Shown: positions 25,111 through 33,498, numbered from the stretch's first letter. The stretch: DNA of 46,110 nt from an uncultured Eubacteriales bacterium (GCA_900316715.1 ONEC01000023.1:1-46110); one strand, 5' to 3'. The notes: generated from the letters alone by a model not told the origin. Translations and numbers: made by a program.

Positions 25111-25173
25111 TTGAATTTGTATAGATCAAAGCCATTTGCTCGGGAGCTAACACATTGGTAGCTTCCATTTTTT
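25047..25173 (+). promoter_or_regulatory. Attenuator: antiterminator and terminator hairpins that exclude each other
   Basis: CTCCCGAGCA (25047-25056, codons 19-22 of the leader peptide) is fully complementary to TGCTCGGGAG (25137-25146). The terminator stem is GGAGCTA (25143-25149) with TAGCTTCC (25159-25166), followed by six T (25168-25173). Bases 25143-25146 belong to both stems, so only one can form. A ribosome held at Cys34/35/38 would leave 25047-25056 free and favour the antiterminator, giving expression when Cys is scarce. Confidence 0.75.
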
Positions 25174-25189
25174 GTGCGTTAAATGAGGA

Positions 25190-25345
25190 AAAATCCCATA
25201 TGCGAAGCATATGCAGTGATTAATCCAAATGCTCGCACATTTATGTGCAAGAGCATTATGGAGTAATCACAGAATATCTGCAGAATGCAGATATGGGATT
25301 TTGACGAATTCGCATCATCGAGCAGGCTTGCCTGCGAGATGTCAA
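25190..25345. repeat. Cloverleaf-like inverted-repeat element plus hairpin upstream of the transporter gene
   Basis: AAAATCCCATAT (25190-25201) pairs perfectly with ATATGGGATTTT (25291-25302). Within are ATATGC-GAA-GCATAT (25198-25212), GTGATTA/TAATCAC (25216-25222, 25264-25270) capped by AATGCTC-GCACAT-TT-ATGTGC-AA-GAGCATT (25228-25257), and ATATCTGCA-GAA-TGCAGATAT (25274-25294). A further stem TTGAC/GTCAA (25301-25305, 25341-25345) holds GCAGG-CTTG-CCTGC. There is no tRNA anticodon arm or CCA end. It lies in the untranslated leader, so it is transcribed whenever the attenuator reads through. It may be an inserted palindromic repeat or a second control element. Confidence 0.5.
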
Positions 25346-25389
25346 AAAACCATGAAGGATTTTAAATTATCAGAAAGAAGGAAAATAAA

Positions 25390-27123
25390 ATGAGAAAAAA
25401 TATTAATGAAATAAATGAAACTAAACGAAAGAAGAAGGGTGGCCTTCTTAAGAAACTTGGAGCTCTTACACTTGCACTTACAGCCAGCTTCGGTCTTCTT
25501 ACAGGATGCGGTAATGACGGAAGCGTTGAAGCTTCTACATTAAAGGATGAGACCAAGGAAGAAGCTAAGGCAGTATACAGAACAGTAGATGAGATTAAAG
25601 AAGCAGGCGAGATTAACATCGGTGTCTTCTCCGACAAGTCCCCATTTGGATATGTTGATGAGAACGGCGATTATCAGGGATATGATGTTTACTTCGCTGA
25701 AAGAATAGGAAAGGATCTTGGAGTAAAGATCAATTATGTATCAACCGAGGCTGCAAGCCGTGTAGAGTATCTGGAGACCGGAAAGGTTGATATCATCCTT
25801 GCAAACTTTACAGTAACAGATGAGAGAGCAGAAAAAGTTGATTTCGCTCTTCCATATATGAATGTAGCACTCGGCGTTGTATCACATGATGATAACGTTA
25901 TAACAGATCTCAGCCAGGTCACAGCAGATGATCAGGTAATCGTTATATCAGGAACAACAGCTGAAACCTACCTTACAGAGAATAACCCGGACATCAAGCT
26001 TCAGAAGTTCGATACATATGCAGCTGCAAAGAGTGCATTTGAGAACGGAACAGGCGTTGCATGGGCTAACGATAATACAGAAGTTATAGCATTTGCAATT
26101 GAGAACGAGGGCTATACAGTTGGAATCGAGACACTCGGAAGTCTTGATACGATAGCACCTGCAGTATCAAAGGGCAACGAATCACTTCTTAACTGGCTTA
26201 ATGATGAGATTAAGACACTTGGAAGTGAAAACTTCTTCCATGCAGATTATGAAGCAACACTTATAGATACTTACGGTGCAGATTATGAAGATACACTTGT
26301 TGTTGAAGGTGGAGTTACCTCATCCGGTAAGGAAACAGCTTCAGAGGACAAGGCAACAGATGATTCAGCAGATAAGACTGTAGAAGATAAGGGAACTATA
26401 ACAATCGCAGCATCTCCAACACCTCATGCAGAGATTCTTGAGAAGGCTGGAGAAATCCTTAAGGATCAGGGATGGACACTTAAAGTAACAGAGTTTGAAG
26501 ATTATGTACAGCCAAACCTTGTAGTAGACAGTGGTGAAATCGATGCTAACTATTTCCAGCATGTACCTTACCTTGATAACTTCAACGAAGAGAACGGAAC
26601 TGCACTCGTTAATGCAGGTGGTATCCACTATGAACCATTCGGTATCTACCCTGGAACAAAGAGCTCACTTGATGAACTTGCAGATGGAGATGTAATAGCA
26701 GTACCTAACGATACAACAAACGAAGCAAGAGCACTTCTGCTTCTTCAGGATAACGGAGTTATAACACTTAAGGAAGGCGCAGGCCTTACAGCAACAGTAC
26801 TTGATATAGTTGATAATCCAAAGAACATTCAGATTCAGGAGCTTGAAGCAGCTCAGGTATCAAGAGTAAAGGATGAAGTTGCATTTGTAGTACTTAATGG
26901 TAACTATGCACTTGAAGCAGGTTTCTCAGTAGCTAAGGACTCAATCGCTTATGAGACATCTGATTCAGACGCAGCAAAGACATATGTTAATATCATCGCA
27001 GTTAAGGAAGGAAACGAGAATAATGAAGGCATCAAGGCCCTCGTTGAAGTACTTAAGTCTGATGAGATCAAGCAGTTTATAAATGACACATACGACGGAG
27101 CAGTTATTCCGTTCGAAGAGTAA
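25390..27123 (+). CDS. Fused dual substrate-binding lipoprotein: polar amino acid (SBP3) domain plus MetQ/NlpA domain
   Basis: 577 residues. Lipoprotein signal with lipobox LTGC (Cys40); SBP_bac_3 domain about 65-305 (GVFSDKSPFGYVDENGDYQGYDV, split as IGVFSDKSPFGYVD and YQGYDVYFAERIG; ANFTVTDERAEKVDFA); a Ser/Asp/Thr/Lys-rich linker about 308-335; NlpA/MetQ domain about 336-577 (ITIAASPTPHAEILE, ANYFQHVPYLDNFN, VPNDTTNEARALLLL). Each domain alone is a complete binding protein, so one membrane anchor displays two ligand sites, probably cystine or a polar amino acid and methionine. AAAGAAGGAAAA precedes the ATG. Ligand identities are inferred from family and the Cys/Met-rich leader. Confidence 0.9.
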   Translation: MRKNINEINETKRKKKGGLLKKLGALTLALTASFGLLTGCGNDGSVEASTLKDETKEEAKAVYRTVDEIKEAGEINIGVFSDKSPFGYVDENGDYQGYDVYFAERIGKDLGVKINYVSTEAASRVEYLETGKVDIILANFTVTDERAEKVDFALPYMNVALGVVSHDDNVITDLSQVTADDQVIVISGTTAETYLTENNPDIKLQKFDTYAAAKSAFENGTGVAWANDNTEVIAFAIENEGYTVGIETLGSLDTIAPAVSKGNESLLNWLNDEIKTLGSENFFHADYEATLIDTYGADYEDTLVVEGGVTSSGKETASEDKATDDSADKTVEDKGTITIAASPTPHAEILEKAGEILKDQGWTLKVTEFEDYVQPNLVVDSGEIDANYFQHVPYLDNFNEENGTALVNAGGIHYEPFGIYPGTKSSLDELADGDVIAVPNDTTNEARALLLLQDNGVITLKEGAGLTATVLDIVDNPKNIQIQELEAAQVSRVKDEVAFVVLNGNYALEAGFSVAKDSIAYETSDSDAAKTYVNIIAVKEGNENNEGIKALVEVLKSDEIKQFINDTYDGAVIPFEE

Positions 27124-27137
27124 TTAGGAGACAGAAG

Positions 27138-27953
27138 ATGAGCCTTATCCAAGTAGAGAATCTGACAAAAGAATATGAAGTAAACGGCGATACGCTGAAA
27201 GCACTTGATAACATAAATCTATCTATTGAAGAAGGCGAGATCTTCGGTGTTATAGGACTATCCGGGGCCGGAAAAAGTACATTTGTAAGATGCTTAAACC
27301 TCCTGGAAAAGCCGACCTCAGGAAAAGTTCTAATTGATGGCGACGAGCTTTCTACTCTTAAGGAGAGGGAGCTTAGAGACAAAAGAAAAAACATAGGAAT
27401 GATATTCCAGCATTTCAACCTGCTTATGCAGAGAAATGTTCTTGATAATGTCTGCTTTCCGCTTGAGATAGCAGGCGTGAAGAAAAAAGAAGCAAGAAAA
27501 AGGGCATTAGAATACCTGGAAATAGTTGAGCTTGCCGATAAGGCGAAGAGTTATCCGGCTCAGCTTTCAGGCGGCCAGAAACAGCGAGTTGCTATAGCCA
27601 GAGCCCTGGCATCCAATCCAAGGATCATCTTATCCGATGAAGCAACCAGTGCGCTGGATCCACAGACTACACGCAATATTCTTAACCTCCTAAAAAAGAT
27701 AAATACCCAGTACGGGATCACCATAGTAGTTATTACCCATGAAATGCGTGTTGTACGTGATATCTGCGACAGAGTAGCCGTTCTCGATCACGGCGAGCTG
27801 AAGGAAGAAGGAAAGGTCCAGGATATATTTGAAAATCCAAAGACCAGGGCGGCTAAGCGCCTCATATTAGAAACACAGTATGAAGATGAAGATTCGGATG
27901 ATGCAAGATCATCCAGTGTGATATCGATAAAAACCAGAAAGAGGGTGGGATAA
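27138..27953 (+). CDS. ABC transporter ATPase, MetN-like without C-terminal NIL domain
   Basis: 271 residues. Walker A GLSGAGKST (40-48), Q-loop FQHFNLL, signature LSGGQKQR, Walker B IILSDEATSALDP and the H-loop VVITHEMRVV are intact. Sequence style (VENLTKEY, VNGDTLKALDNINLSIEEGE) is MetN-like, but MetN is about 340 residues with a C-terminal ACT-like NIL domain that mediates methionine trans-inhibition; here only an acidic/basic tail of about 25 residues remains. It is the only ATPase of the operon, so it must energise both the MetI-type and the polar amino acid-type permeases. The stop overlaps the next start region (TAATGG). Confidence 0.92.
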   Translation: MSLIQVENLTKEYEVNGDTLKALDNINLSIEEGEIFGVIGLSGAGKSTFVRCLNLLEKPTSGKVLIDGDELSTLKERELRDKRKNIGMIFQHFNLLMQRNVLDNVCFPLEIAGVKKKEARKRALEYLEIVELADKAKSYPAQLSGGQKQRVAIARALASNPRIILSDEATSALDPQTTRNILNLLKKINTQYGITIVVITHEMRVVRDICDRVAVLDHGELKEEGKVQDIFENPKTRAAKRLILETQYEDEDSDDARSSSVISIKTRKRVG

Positions 27954-28612
27954 TGGCAGCAGATAAAATTGCAGAAATGCTTCTTGCGGGAACGGGAGAA
28001 ACACTTCTCATGGTCCTTATCTCAACCGCTATGGGTTATCTTATAGGACTTCCACTCGGAGTGGTTTTAACAGTAACTGACTCAAAGGGAATATCACCTA
28101 ACCCGGCATTATATAAGATTCTGGATGCAGTCGTAAACATAACGAGAAGCGTTCCATTTCTTATACTTCTTATCCTTATCCAGCCGCTTACAAAGCTTCT
28201 GGTGGGAAAGAGTTACGGAACACTTGCAACAGTTGTTCCTCTTACGGTTGCAGCAGCTCCGCTTATTGCCAGGATGGTAGAGAGTTCACTTAAGGAAGTG
28301 GACAGCGGAGTAGTGGAAGCGGCTCTCAGCATGGGAGCTGATAAGCGAAAAATAGTAACAAAGGTTCTTGTGCCGGAAGCCAGAATATCACTTCTTATAG
28401 GAGTGACGATCGCACTTGGTACAATTCTCGGATACTCAGCCATGGCAGGTGTTGTCGGCGGCGGAGGACTGGGAGATATAGCCATTAGATATGGATATTA
28501 CAGATATGAGACTGAGATCATGATAGTTACGGTCGTGGTCCTCGTAATACTTATGCAGGTACTTCAGTGGACGGGCAATCTCCTGTCCAAGAAACTTGAC
28601 AGACGTAAATAG
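27953..28612 (+). CDS. metI: MetI-type methionine ABC transporter permease
   Basis: 219 residues with five hydrophobic segments, standard MetI size and order. The EAA-type loop AALSMGADKRKIVTKVLVPEA and the MetI-like GYSAMAGVVGGGGLGDIAIRYGYYRY motif are clear. It begins on the last base of the ATPase stop (1-base overlap). It should dock with the MetQ half of the fused binding protein. Confidence 0.92.
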   Translation: MAADKIAEMLLAGTGETLLMVLISTAMGYLIGLPLGVVLTVTDSKGISPNPALYKILDAVVNITRSVPFLILLILIQPLTKLLVGKSYGTLATVVPLTVAAAPLIARMVESSLKEVDSGVVEAALSMGADKRKIVTKVLVPEARISLLIGVTIALGTILGYSAMAGVVGGGGLGDIAIRYGYYRYETEIMIVTVVVLVILMQVLQWTGNLLSKKLDRRK

Positions 28613-28624
28613 AAGGTGAGACTT

Positions 28625-29272
28625 ATGAACTTTGAAGCGATAACAGAATACATTCCGCTATATTGGAAGGCTATGCTTCTTACTCTGAAAATAGGCTGGA
28701 TAGGTATCCTCCTCTCGATAGTGATCGGTTTTATAGCAGCTCTCATCAGGCAGCATAAGATTCCGGTACTGTCACAATTTACCCGTGGATACATTGAGCT
28801 TTTCAGAAATACACCGCTTATGGTTCAGCTCTTCTTCATGTACTTTGCACTTCCAAGACTCGGACTTCCTATGAATGCCGAGTCTTGCGGTGTTTTAGGA
28901 ATAGCGCTTTTCGGCGGAGCATATATGGCAGAGACCGTAAGAAGTGGAATGGAAGCTGTGGATAAGGGACAGATGGAAGGAGCTCTTTCACTGGGATTCA
29001 GTCCTATCAGAGCTGAAATGTATGTCATACTCCCGCAGGCAGTTGCAACAAGTGTGCCTGCATTTACGGCAAATATAATATTTCTCCTGAAGGAGACCAG
29101 CGTGTTCTCGGCAATCAGCCTTATGGACCTGATGTTTACAGCGAAGGATCTGATAGGTCTGTATTATAAGACAACAGAATGCCTGCTGCTCCTTGTAATA
29201 TTTTATCTGATAATACTGCTTCCTGTATCCGCACTCGGAAGCGTGGTTGAGAAGAAACTCAGGTTTGTGTAA
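28625..29272 (+). CDS. Polar amino acid ABC transporter permease (HisM/GlnP type), first subunit
   Basis: 215 residues from the ATG at 28625, which is 8 bases after AAGG; a GTG at 28616 overlaps that site. His/Glu/Gln/Arg-type permease: YIELFRNTPLMVQLFFMYF near residue 58 and the EAA loop GALSLGFSPIRAEMYVILPQA. Works as a heterodimer with the next gene and likely the SBP3 half of the fused binding protein. The last 25 bases are duplicated just downstream. Confidence 0.9.
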   Translation: MNFEAITEYIPLYWKAMLLTLKIGWIGILLSIVIGFIAALIRQHKIPVLSQFTRGYIELFRNTPLMVQLFFMYFALPRLGLPMNAESCGVLGIALFGGAYMAETVRSGMEAVDKGQMEGALSLGFSPIRAEMYVILPQAVATSVPAFTANIIFLLKETSVFSAISLMDLMFTAKDLIGLYYKTTECLLLLVIFYLIILLPVSALGSVVEKKLRFV

Positions 29273-29302
29273 ACAGCTGAGAAGAAGTAGAGGTTTGTAT
29301 AA
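29248..29302 (+). repeat. Thirty-bp-period tandem duplication across a gene junction
   Basis: Bases 29248-29272 (end of the first permease gene including its TAA) and 29278-29302 match at 20 of 25 positions with a period of exactly 30. The second copy makes up the gap and runs into the ATG of the next permease. Confidence 0.55.
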
Positions 29303-29976
29303 TGAGTAATCTGGGATTTGATGTTCTTTTAAAGGGACGGAATATGATAAGACTTCTGGAAGGACTATGGGTGTCTCTCAGAATAAGCCTGATTGCGGTT
29401 CTTATAAGCATCGCACTTGGACTCATAGTCGGTACAGCCATGACTCGTAAGAATCCTGTGGTAGGGATTGTAACACGTCTGTACCTGGAAACAGTCAGGA
29501 TCATGCCTCAGATGGTACTGCTGTTCATCGTATTCTTCGGAAGTACGAAGGTACTTGGAATCAATCTGGATGCTGAGGTTGCAGCGATAATAGTTTTCAG
29601 CTTCTGGGGAACCGCTGAGATGGGAGACCTTGTAAGGGGAGCTATCGTCAGTATACCGGCAGGACAACGTGAAGCCGGCATGTCCCTCGGACTCTCAGAG
29701 GTTCAGATATATGTATTTATACTGATACCACAGACCTTAAGACGACTTATTCCGCTTACCATAAACCTTATAACAAGAATGATAAAGACCACAAGCCTTG
29801 TAATGATGATAGGCGTGGTTGAAGTACTGAAGGTAGGTCAGCAGATAATAGAGGCTAACAGAACGGCTTCGCCAAATGCAGCCTTTGGAATATACGCAGT
29901 GGTTTTTCTGCTGTACTTTATCCTCTGCTGGTCAATAAGTTTATTATCACAAAGATTAGAGAAGCGCTGGGCATGA
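29302..29976 (+). CDS. Polar amino acid ABC transporter permease, second subunit
   Basis: 224 residues, HisM/HisQ family with several hydrophobic segments, the YLETVRIMPQMVLLFIVFF segment in place of the usual FRNTP-type motif, and the EAA loop EAGMSLGLSEVQIYVFILIPQ. The ribosome binding site is weak (AGAGG about 10 bases upstream, created by the tandem duplication). The terminator at 29962 overlaps its last codons and closes the operon. Confidence 0.9.
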   Translation: MSNLGFDVLLKGRNMIRLLEGLWVSLRISLIAVLISIALGLIVGTAMTRKNPVVGIVTRLYLETVRIMPQMVLLFIVFFGSTKVLGINLDAEVAAIIVFSFWGTAEMGDLVRGAIVSIPAGQREAGMSLGLSEVQIYVFILIPQTLRRLIPLTINLITRMIKTTSLVMMIGVVEVLKVGQQIIEANRTASPNAAFGIYAVVFLLYFILCWSISLLSQRLEKRWA

Positions 29977-29995
29977 TTGCTGCAGCGCTTTTATT
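29962..29995 (+). terminator. Intrinsic terminator of the amino-acid transport operon
   Basis: AAGCGCTG (29962-29969) pairs with CAGCGCTT (29983-29990), then TTATT. The 5' arm is inside the last codons of the permease gene. Confidence 0.75.
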
Positions 29996-30079
29996 GTGGA
30001 AAAATACTGTGATTTGTGGGATAATTAGGGGCAGTGATTTATCATTTTTAAGGGTACTCAGAGAAAGGAAACTTACAAC

Positions 30080-30757
30080 TTGACTAACGGTATTAAAGCA
30101 GTAATATTCGACATGGATGGAACATTACTGGATACAGAAAGAATATATCAGAAGTACTGGAAAATAGCTGCTGACGAACTGGGATATAACCTCAGTACGG
30201 AGCAGCTGCTTCTTCTCAGAAGCCTGGGCCACAGTTTCGGTATTGAAAAGATGAAAGAACTTACGGGTTCTGCCGAGGCATATGATAAGATAAGGGATTA
30301 CAGAAAGAAACTTATGGATCCCCTGATGGAGAACATGGAAGTTATCCCTCTGAAGCCGAAGGTAAAAGAGGCACTTGCATTTCTGAAGGATAAGGGAATC
30401 CGTCTTACGGTGGCTACAGCTACCAGACGGGACAGGACAGTGGATTATCTGACAAGAACAGGACTCATTGAGTACTTTGATGAATTGATCAGCGCCAGGG
30501 AAGTCGCAAACGGAAAACCGGCGCCTGATGTATATCTTTATGCTTGCGAACAGCTGGGAATCAGCCCTGAGGAAGCTTTTGCGGTGGAGGATGCCCCTAA
30601 CGGCGTCAGATCTGCTGCGGCTGCCGGCTGCAGAGCCATAATGGTACCGGACCTTACAGAGCCGGACGATGAGTTAAGAAAGCTCATAGTATACAGAGCA
30701 GATGATCTGCTCGATGCTGCGGAGTATATAAATGATTGGAAAGAAAATACAAGATAA
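30080..30757 (+). CDS. HAD-superfamily phosphatase, beta-phosphoglucomutase-like
   Basis: 225 residues starting at TTG (30080), about 10 bases after AAAGGAA. HAD motifs: I FDMDGTLLDTE (Asp nucleophile and general acid at 10-12), II TVATATRR, III around NGKPAPD, IV VEDAPNGVRSAAAAG. The helical cap after motif I places it with beta-phosphoglucomutase and sugar-phosphate phosphatases. The MATE gene overlaps its last 26 bases. Substrate unknown. Confidence 0.88.
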   Translation: MTNGIKAVIFDMDGTLLDTERIYQKYWKIAADELGYNLSTEQLLLLRSLGHSFGIEKMKELTGSAEAYDKIRDYRKKLMDPLMENMEVIPLKPKVKEALAFLKDKGIRLTVATATRRDRTVDYLTRTGLIEYFDELISAREVANGKPAPDVYLYACEQLGISPEEAFAVEDAPNGVRSAAAAGCRAIMVPDLTEPDDELRKLIVYRADDLLDAAEYINDWKENTR

Positions 30758-32102
30758 ACATGCATATATGACCGAAACGCCTGTGCCAAAGCTGATAACA
30801 AGTCTGGCAATACCGACGATAATCAGCATGCTGGTTACAGGCTTATATAATTCAGCAGATACATATTTTGTTGGACAGATACCTCAGAGTGCAACACAGG
30901 CTGCGGCGGCAGTCGGAATAGTATTCCCGATAATGGCAGTGATCCAGGCCGTGGGTTTCATGTTCGGACATGGCTCGGGCAACTTCCTGTCACGTATGCT
31001 GGGAGCAGGAAAAATAAAAGAAGCTTCAGAGATGGCGGCCACAGGCTTCATACTCGCCATGATCACAGGAGTTATCTTTGCAATCGTCGGAAATGTATAT
31101 ATCGACGGAATAATAAAGTTCTTTGTAACAGATGAAGTTTCTGCGGAGACAGTAACCATGGCTGCTCAATACGGCCGGATAATACTCATGGGCGCGCCGT
31201 TTATGATGTGTCAGTTTGTTGTCAACAACCAGCTGAGATTTCAGGGAAGTGCAGTTTACGCCATGATTGGACTTATGGCCGGAGCGGTTATCAATATCTT
31301 CCTTGATCCACTTCTTATCATAGCTCTCGGACTTGGAGTAAAGGGTGCGGCAATCGCCACGATATCCGGTCAGGTGACGAGCTTTTTCGTTCTTTTAGCC
31401 GGAAGTTTCAGGGGAGAAAATATAAAGCTGCATGCAAAGAACATCAGAATAAATGGATACTATATCGTTCAGATCATCAACGGAGGAATCCCGTCACTCT
31501 TCAGACAGGGCCTTGCAGCACTGGCATCAATCCTTATGAACAGAGCTGCGGGAATCTACGGAGGAGTGCCTGCGATAGCCGGAATGTCGATTGTATCAAG
31601 AGTTATGCTGATGCTGTCGGCGGCACTTATAGGTTTCGGACAAGGATATCAGCCTCTTTGCTCTTATAACTATGGAGCAGGTCTTAAGTCCAGAGTCCGT
31701 GAGGGCTACTGGTTTTGCGTAAAATGGGGAACAGCGGCACTTATCGTTATATCAATTGCCTGCTATGCATATGCACCGCAGATCATAGCATTTTTCAGGA
31801 ATGACGCGGACGTTGTCAGCGTTGGAAAGGTGGCTCTCAGATTCCAATCTGTGGTCTTTCCGGCAAATGCTGTGATAGTTATGACCAATATGATGCTGCA
31901 GTCCATAGGAAAGGGCGTAAAGGCCTCAATTACGGCCTCTGCAAGGAATGGACTATTCTTTATACCTATGATAATTATACTGCCGAAATTATTCGGTCTG
32001 ACGGGTGTGGAGGCTGCTCAGAGCGTTGCTGATGCCATGACTCTTGTGCTATCTGTACCATTTGCAGTCTCAGAATTGAAATATATGGAGAAAATGCAGT
32101 AA
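30732..32102 (+). CDS. MATE-family multidrug exporter
   Basis: 456 residues, about 12 membrane helices, MatE domains in two halves (PKLITSLAIPTIISMLVTGLY at the start of the first; GGIPSLFRQGLAALASILMN at the start of the second, both split by loops). NAD-free Na+/H+ coupled exporters of this family expel cationic drugs or metabolites. GGAG at 30721-30724 supports the ATG at 30732 overlapping the HAD gene; an in-frame ATG at 30768 is an alternative. Confidence 0.92.
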   Translation: MIGKKIQDKHAYMTETPVPKLITSLAIPTIISMLVTGLYNSADTYFVGQIPQSATQAAAAVGIVFPIMAVIQAVGFMFGHGSGNFLSRMLGAGKIKEASEMAATGFILAMITGVIFAIVGNVYIDGIIKFFVTDEVSAETVTMAAQYGRIILMGAPFMMCQFVVNNQLRFQGSAVYAMIGLMAGAVINIFLDPLLIIALGLGVKGAAIATISGQVTSFFVLLAGSFRGENIKLHAKNIRINGYYIVQIINGGIPSLFRQGLAALASILMNRAAGIYGGVPAIAGMSIVSRVMLMLSAALIGFGQGYQPLCSYNYGAGLKSRVREGYWFCVKWGTAALIVISIACYAYAPQIIAFFRNDADVVSVGKVALRFQSVVFPANAVIVMTNMMLQSIGKGVKASITASARNGLFFIPMIIILPKLFGLTGVEAAQSVADAMTLVLSVPFAVSELKYMEKMQ

Positions 32103-32181
32103 AAAAGTACAATTTGTATAAAAATATATGGAAAAATTCACCCTAACGTGGTAACATTTTGTATACGAGGAGGTTGTACAT

Positions 32182-33498
32182 ATGAAGCCGTTTAAAAATG
32201 CGTATGATGCAATTAAGAGGTTATTGGAGAACATCAAGAGAAGCCTTTCAGGCGAGCCGAAAGACAAGCCGGCTGGAAAGGTCGTTGATGAGGGGTTGGA
32301 AGAATTGGGCAATTCCGGAATGGTTGATACAGCCCAGTTCGATGATGTCGACGAGATATTTGAGAAAGTAGAAGCTGAGAAGGCTGATTCTGCAAAGAAG
32401 AAGCAGTCTGATAAGGCAAAGGCTGAGAGAGCCAAGGTCGACAGAGCAGCAGCTGAAGCTAAAGAGATTAAGGATAAAGCTGCAAAAGACAAAGCTGAAA
32501 AACAGGCAAGAGAAGAAGCAGAAGCTAAGGCCCAGAAGGCTAGAGCTGAGGAGGCTGCAGCCAGAAAGAAGGCAGCTAAGGAGCGTGCAGAGACTGAGAA
32601 GAGAGTTGCTGCAGAGATGGCTCGTGAGCAGGCTGAGGCACAGAAGAAATATGAGGAAGAGGGCCGTAGGAGAGCTGAGCGTGCAGCTAAGAGAGAAGCT
32701 GAGGAGCGCAAGGCTGAACAGCGTGCAGCCAGCAGACAGATGGAGACAGAGTCTTCTTCAGGCAAGACTGTTGTTGATCCTGTAACAGGCGAGACAGTTC
32801 CACTTGGAACACTTCCTGTTGAAGCTACTTTCCTTAAGAAATATGAGAAGCTTTCAACTACAGGAGATGATGTAATAGTTGCAATCAACTCCATCCTTAG
32901 ACATCCGGATATGCCAAAGAATATAGTTGTTCTTGGTAGAAACGGATTCGGTACCGTAAAGGTCGGCGAAGACTTTGCAAGAAGTTTCTATGCTATGGGT
33001 ATCGTTAAGTCAGATAAGATTGCTAAGGTTAAGGCTAAGTCACTGAACAAGATGGGGCTTGAGAAGCTGACAGGTCTTAAGGGCGGATGTCTTATAATTG
33101 AGAACGCCGGACTTGTTAATCCTGCAAAGCTGGTTGAGGTTATCAAGAATTCTTCACCTGATGAGAACGATTATGTAGTTATCCTTACAGGTGAGATTGA
33201 TTCACTTGCAGCATTCTTCGAGGATAATAAGGAAATAGTTGATTACTTCATCTACCTGATTGATATACACAAGATCAGAGAGCGTGGAATGGTTACACTT
33301 GCTAAGGGCTACGTTAAGGAGAAGGGATATACAGCTGATAAGCCTGTATACGATAAGTTCAAGGGAGCTCTTTCAAGTATGGAAGTTGGTAACATTGACC
33401 GTTTCATAGAGATGATCGATGCTGCTATAGCTAAGTGTGACAGCCGTGAAAAGCTTGAAGGCACTGAGAAGAAGGAGATTCATACAGGAGACTGCTAA
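32182..33498 (+). CDS. Coiled-coil protein with degenerate AAA-like C-terminal domain
   Basis: 438 residues. Residues about 55-190 are an almost pure Ala/Lys/Glu/Arg coiled coil. From about 215 the chain becomes globular and resembles the AAA domain found in Firmicute ATPases: VVLGRNGFGTVKVGEDFARS (249-268) sits where a Walker A GxxGxGKT should be but lacks the Lys-Thr, and GGCLIIENAGL (301-311) replaces Walker B with Glu-Asn. It is probably a non-hydrolysing scaffold or structural protein. AGGAGG precedes the ATG. The name of its family is not known to me. Confidence 0.7.
   Translation: MKPFKNAYDAIKRLLENIKRSLSGEPKDKPAGKVVDEGLEELGNSGMVDTAQFDDVDEIFEKVEAEKADSAKKKQSDKAKAERAKVDRAAAEAKEIKDKAAKDKAEKQAREEAEAKAQKARAEEAAARKKAAKERAETEKRVAAEMAREQAEAQKKYEEEGRRRAERAAKREAEERKAEQRAASRQMETESSSGKTVVDPVTGETVPLGTLPVEATFLKKYEKLSTTGDDVIVAINSILRHPDMPKNIVVLGRNGFGTVKVGEDFARSFYAMGIVKSDKIAKVKAKSLNKMGLEKLTGLKGGCLIIENAGLVNPAKLVEVIKNSSPDENDYVVILTGEIDSLAAFFEDNKEIVDYFIYLIDIHKIRERGMVTLAKGYVKEKGYTADKPVYDKFKGALSSMEVGNIDRFIEMIDAAIAKCDSREKLEGTEKKEIHTGDC

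Noticed and set aside
25190-25302. A tRNA gene suggested by the cloverleaf shape
   Set aside because: Arm lengths and loops do not fit (GAA loops of 3, 12-bp closing stem, no T-loop consensus, no anticodon arm of 5 bp with a 7-base loop).
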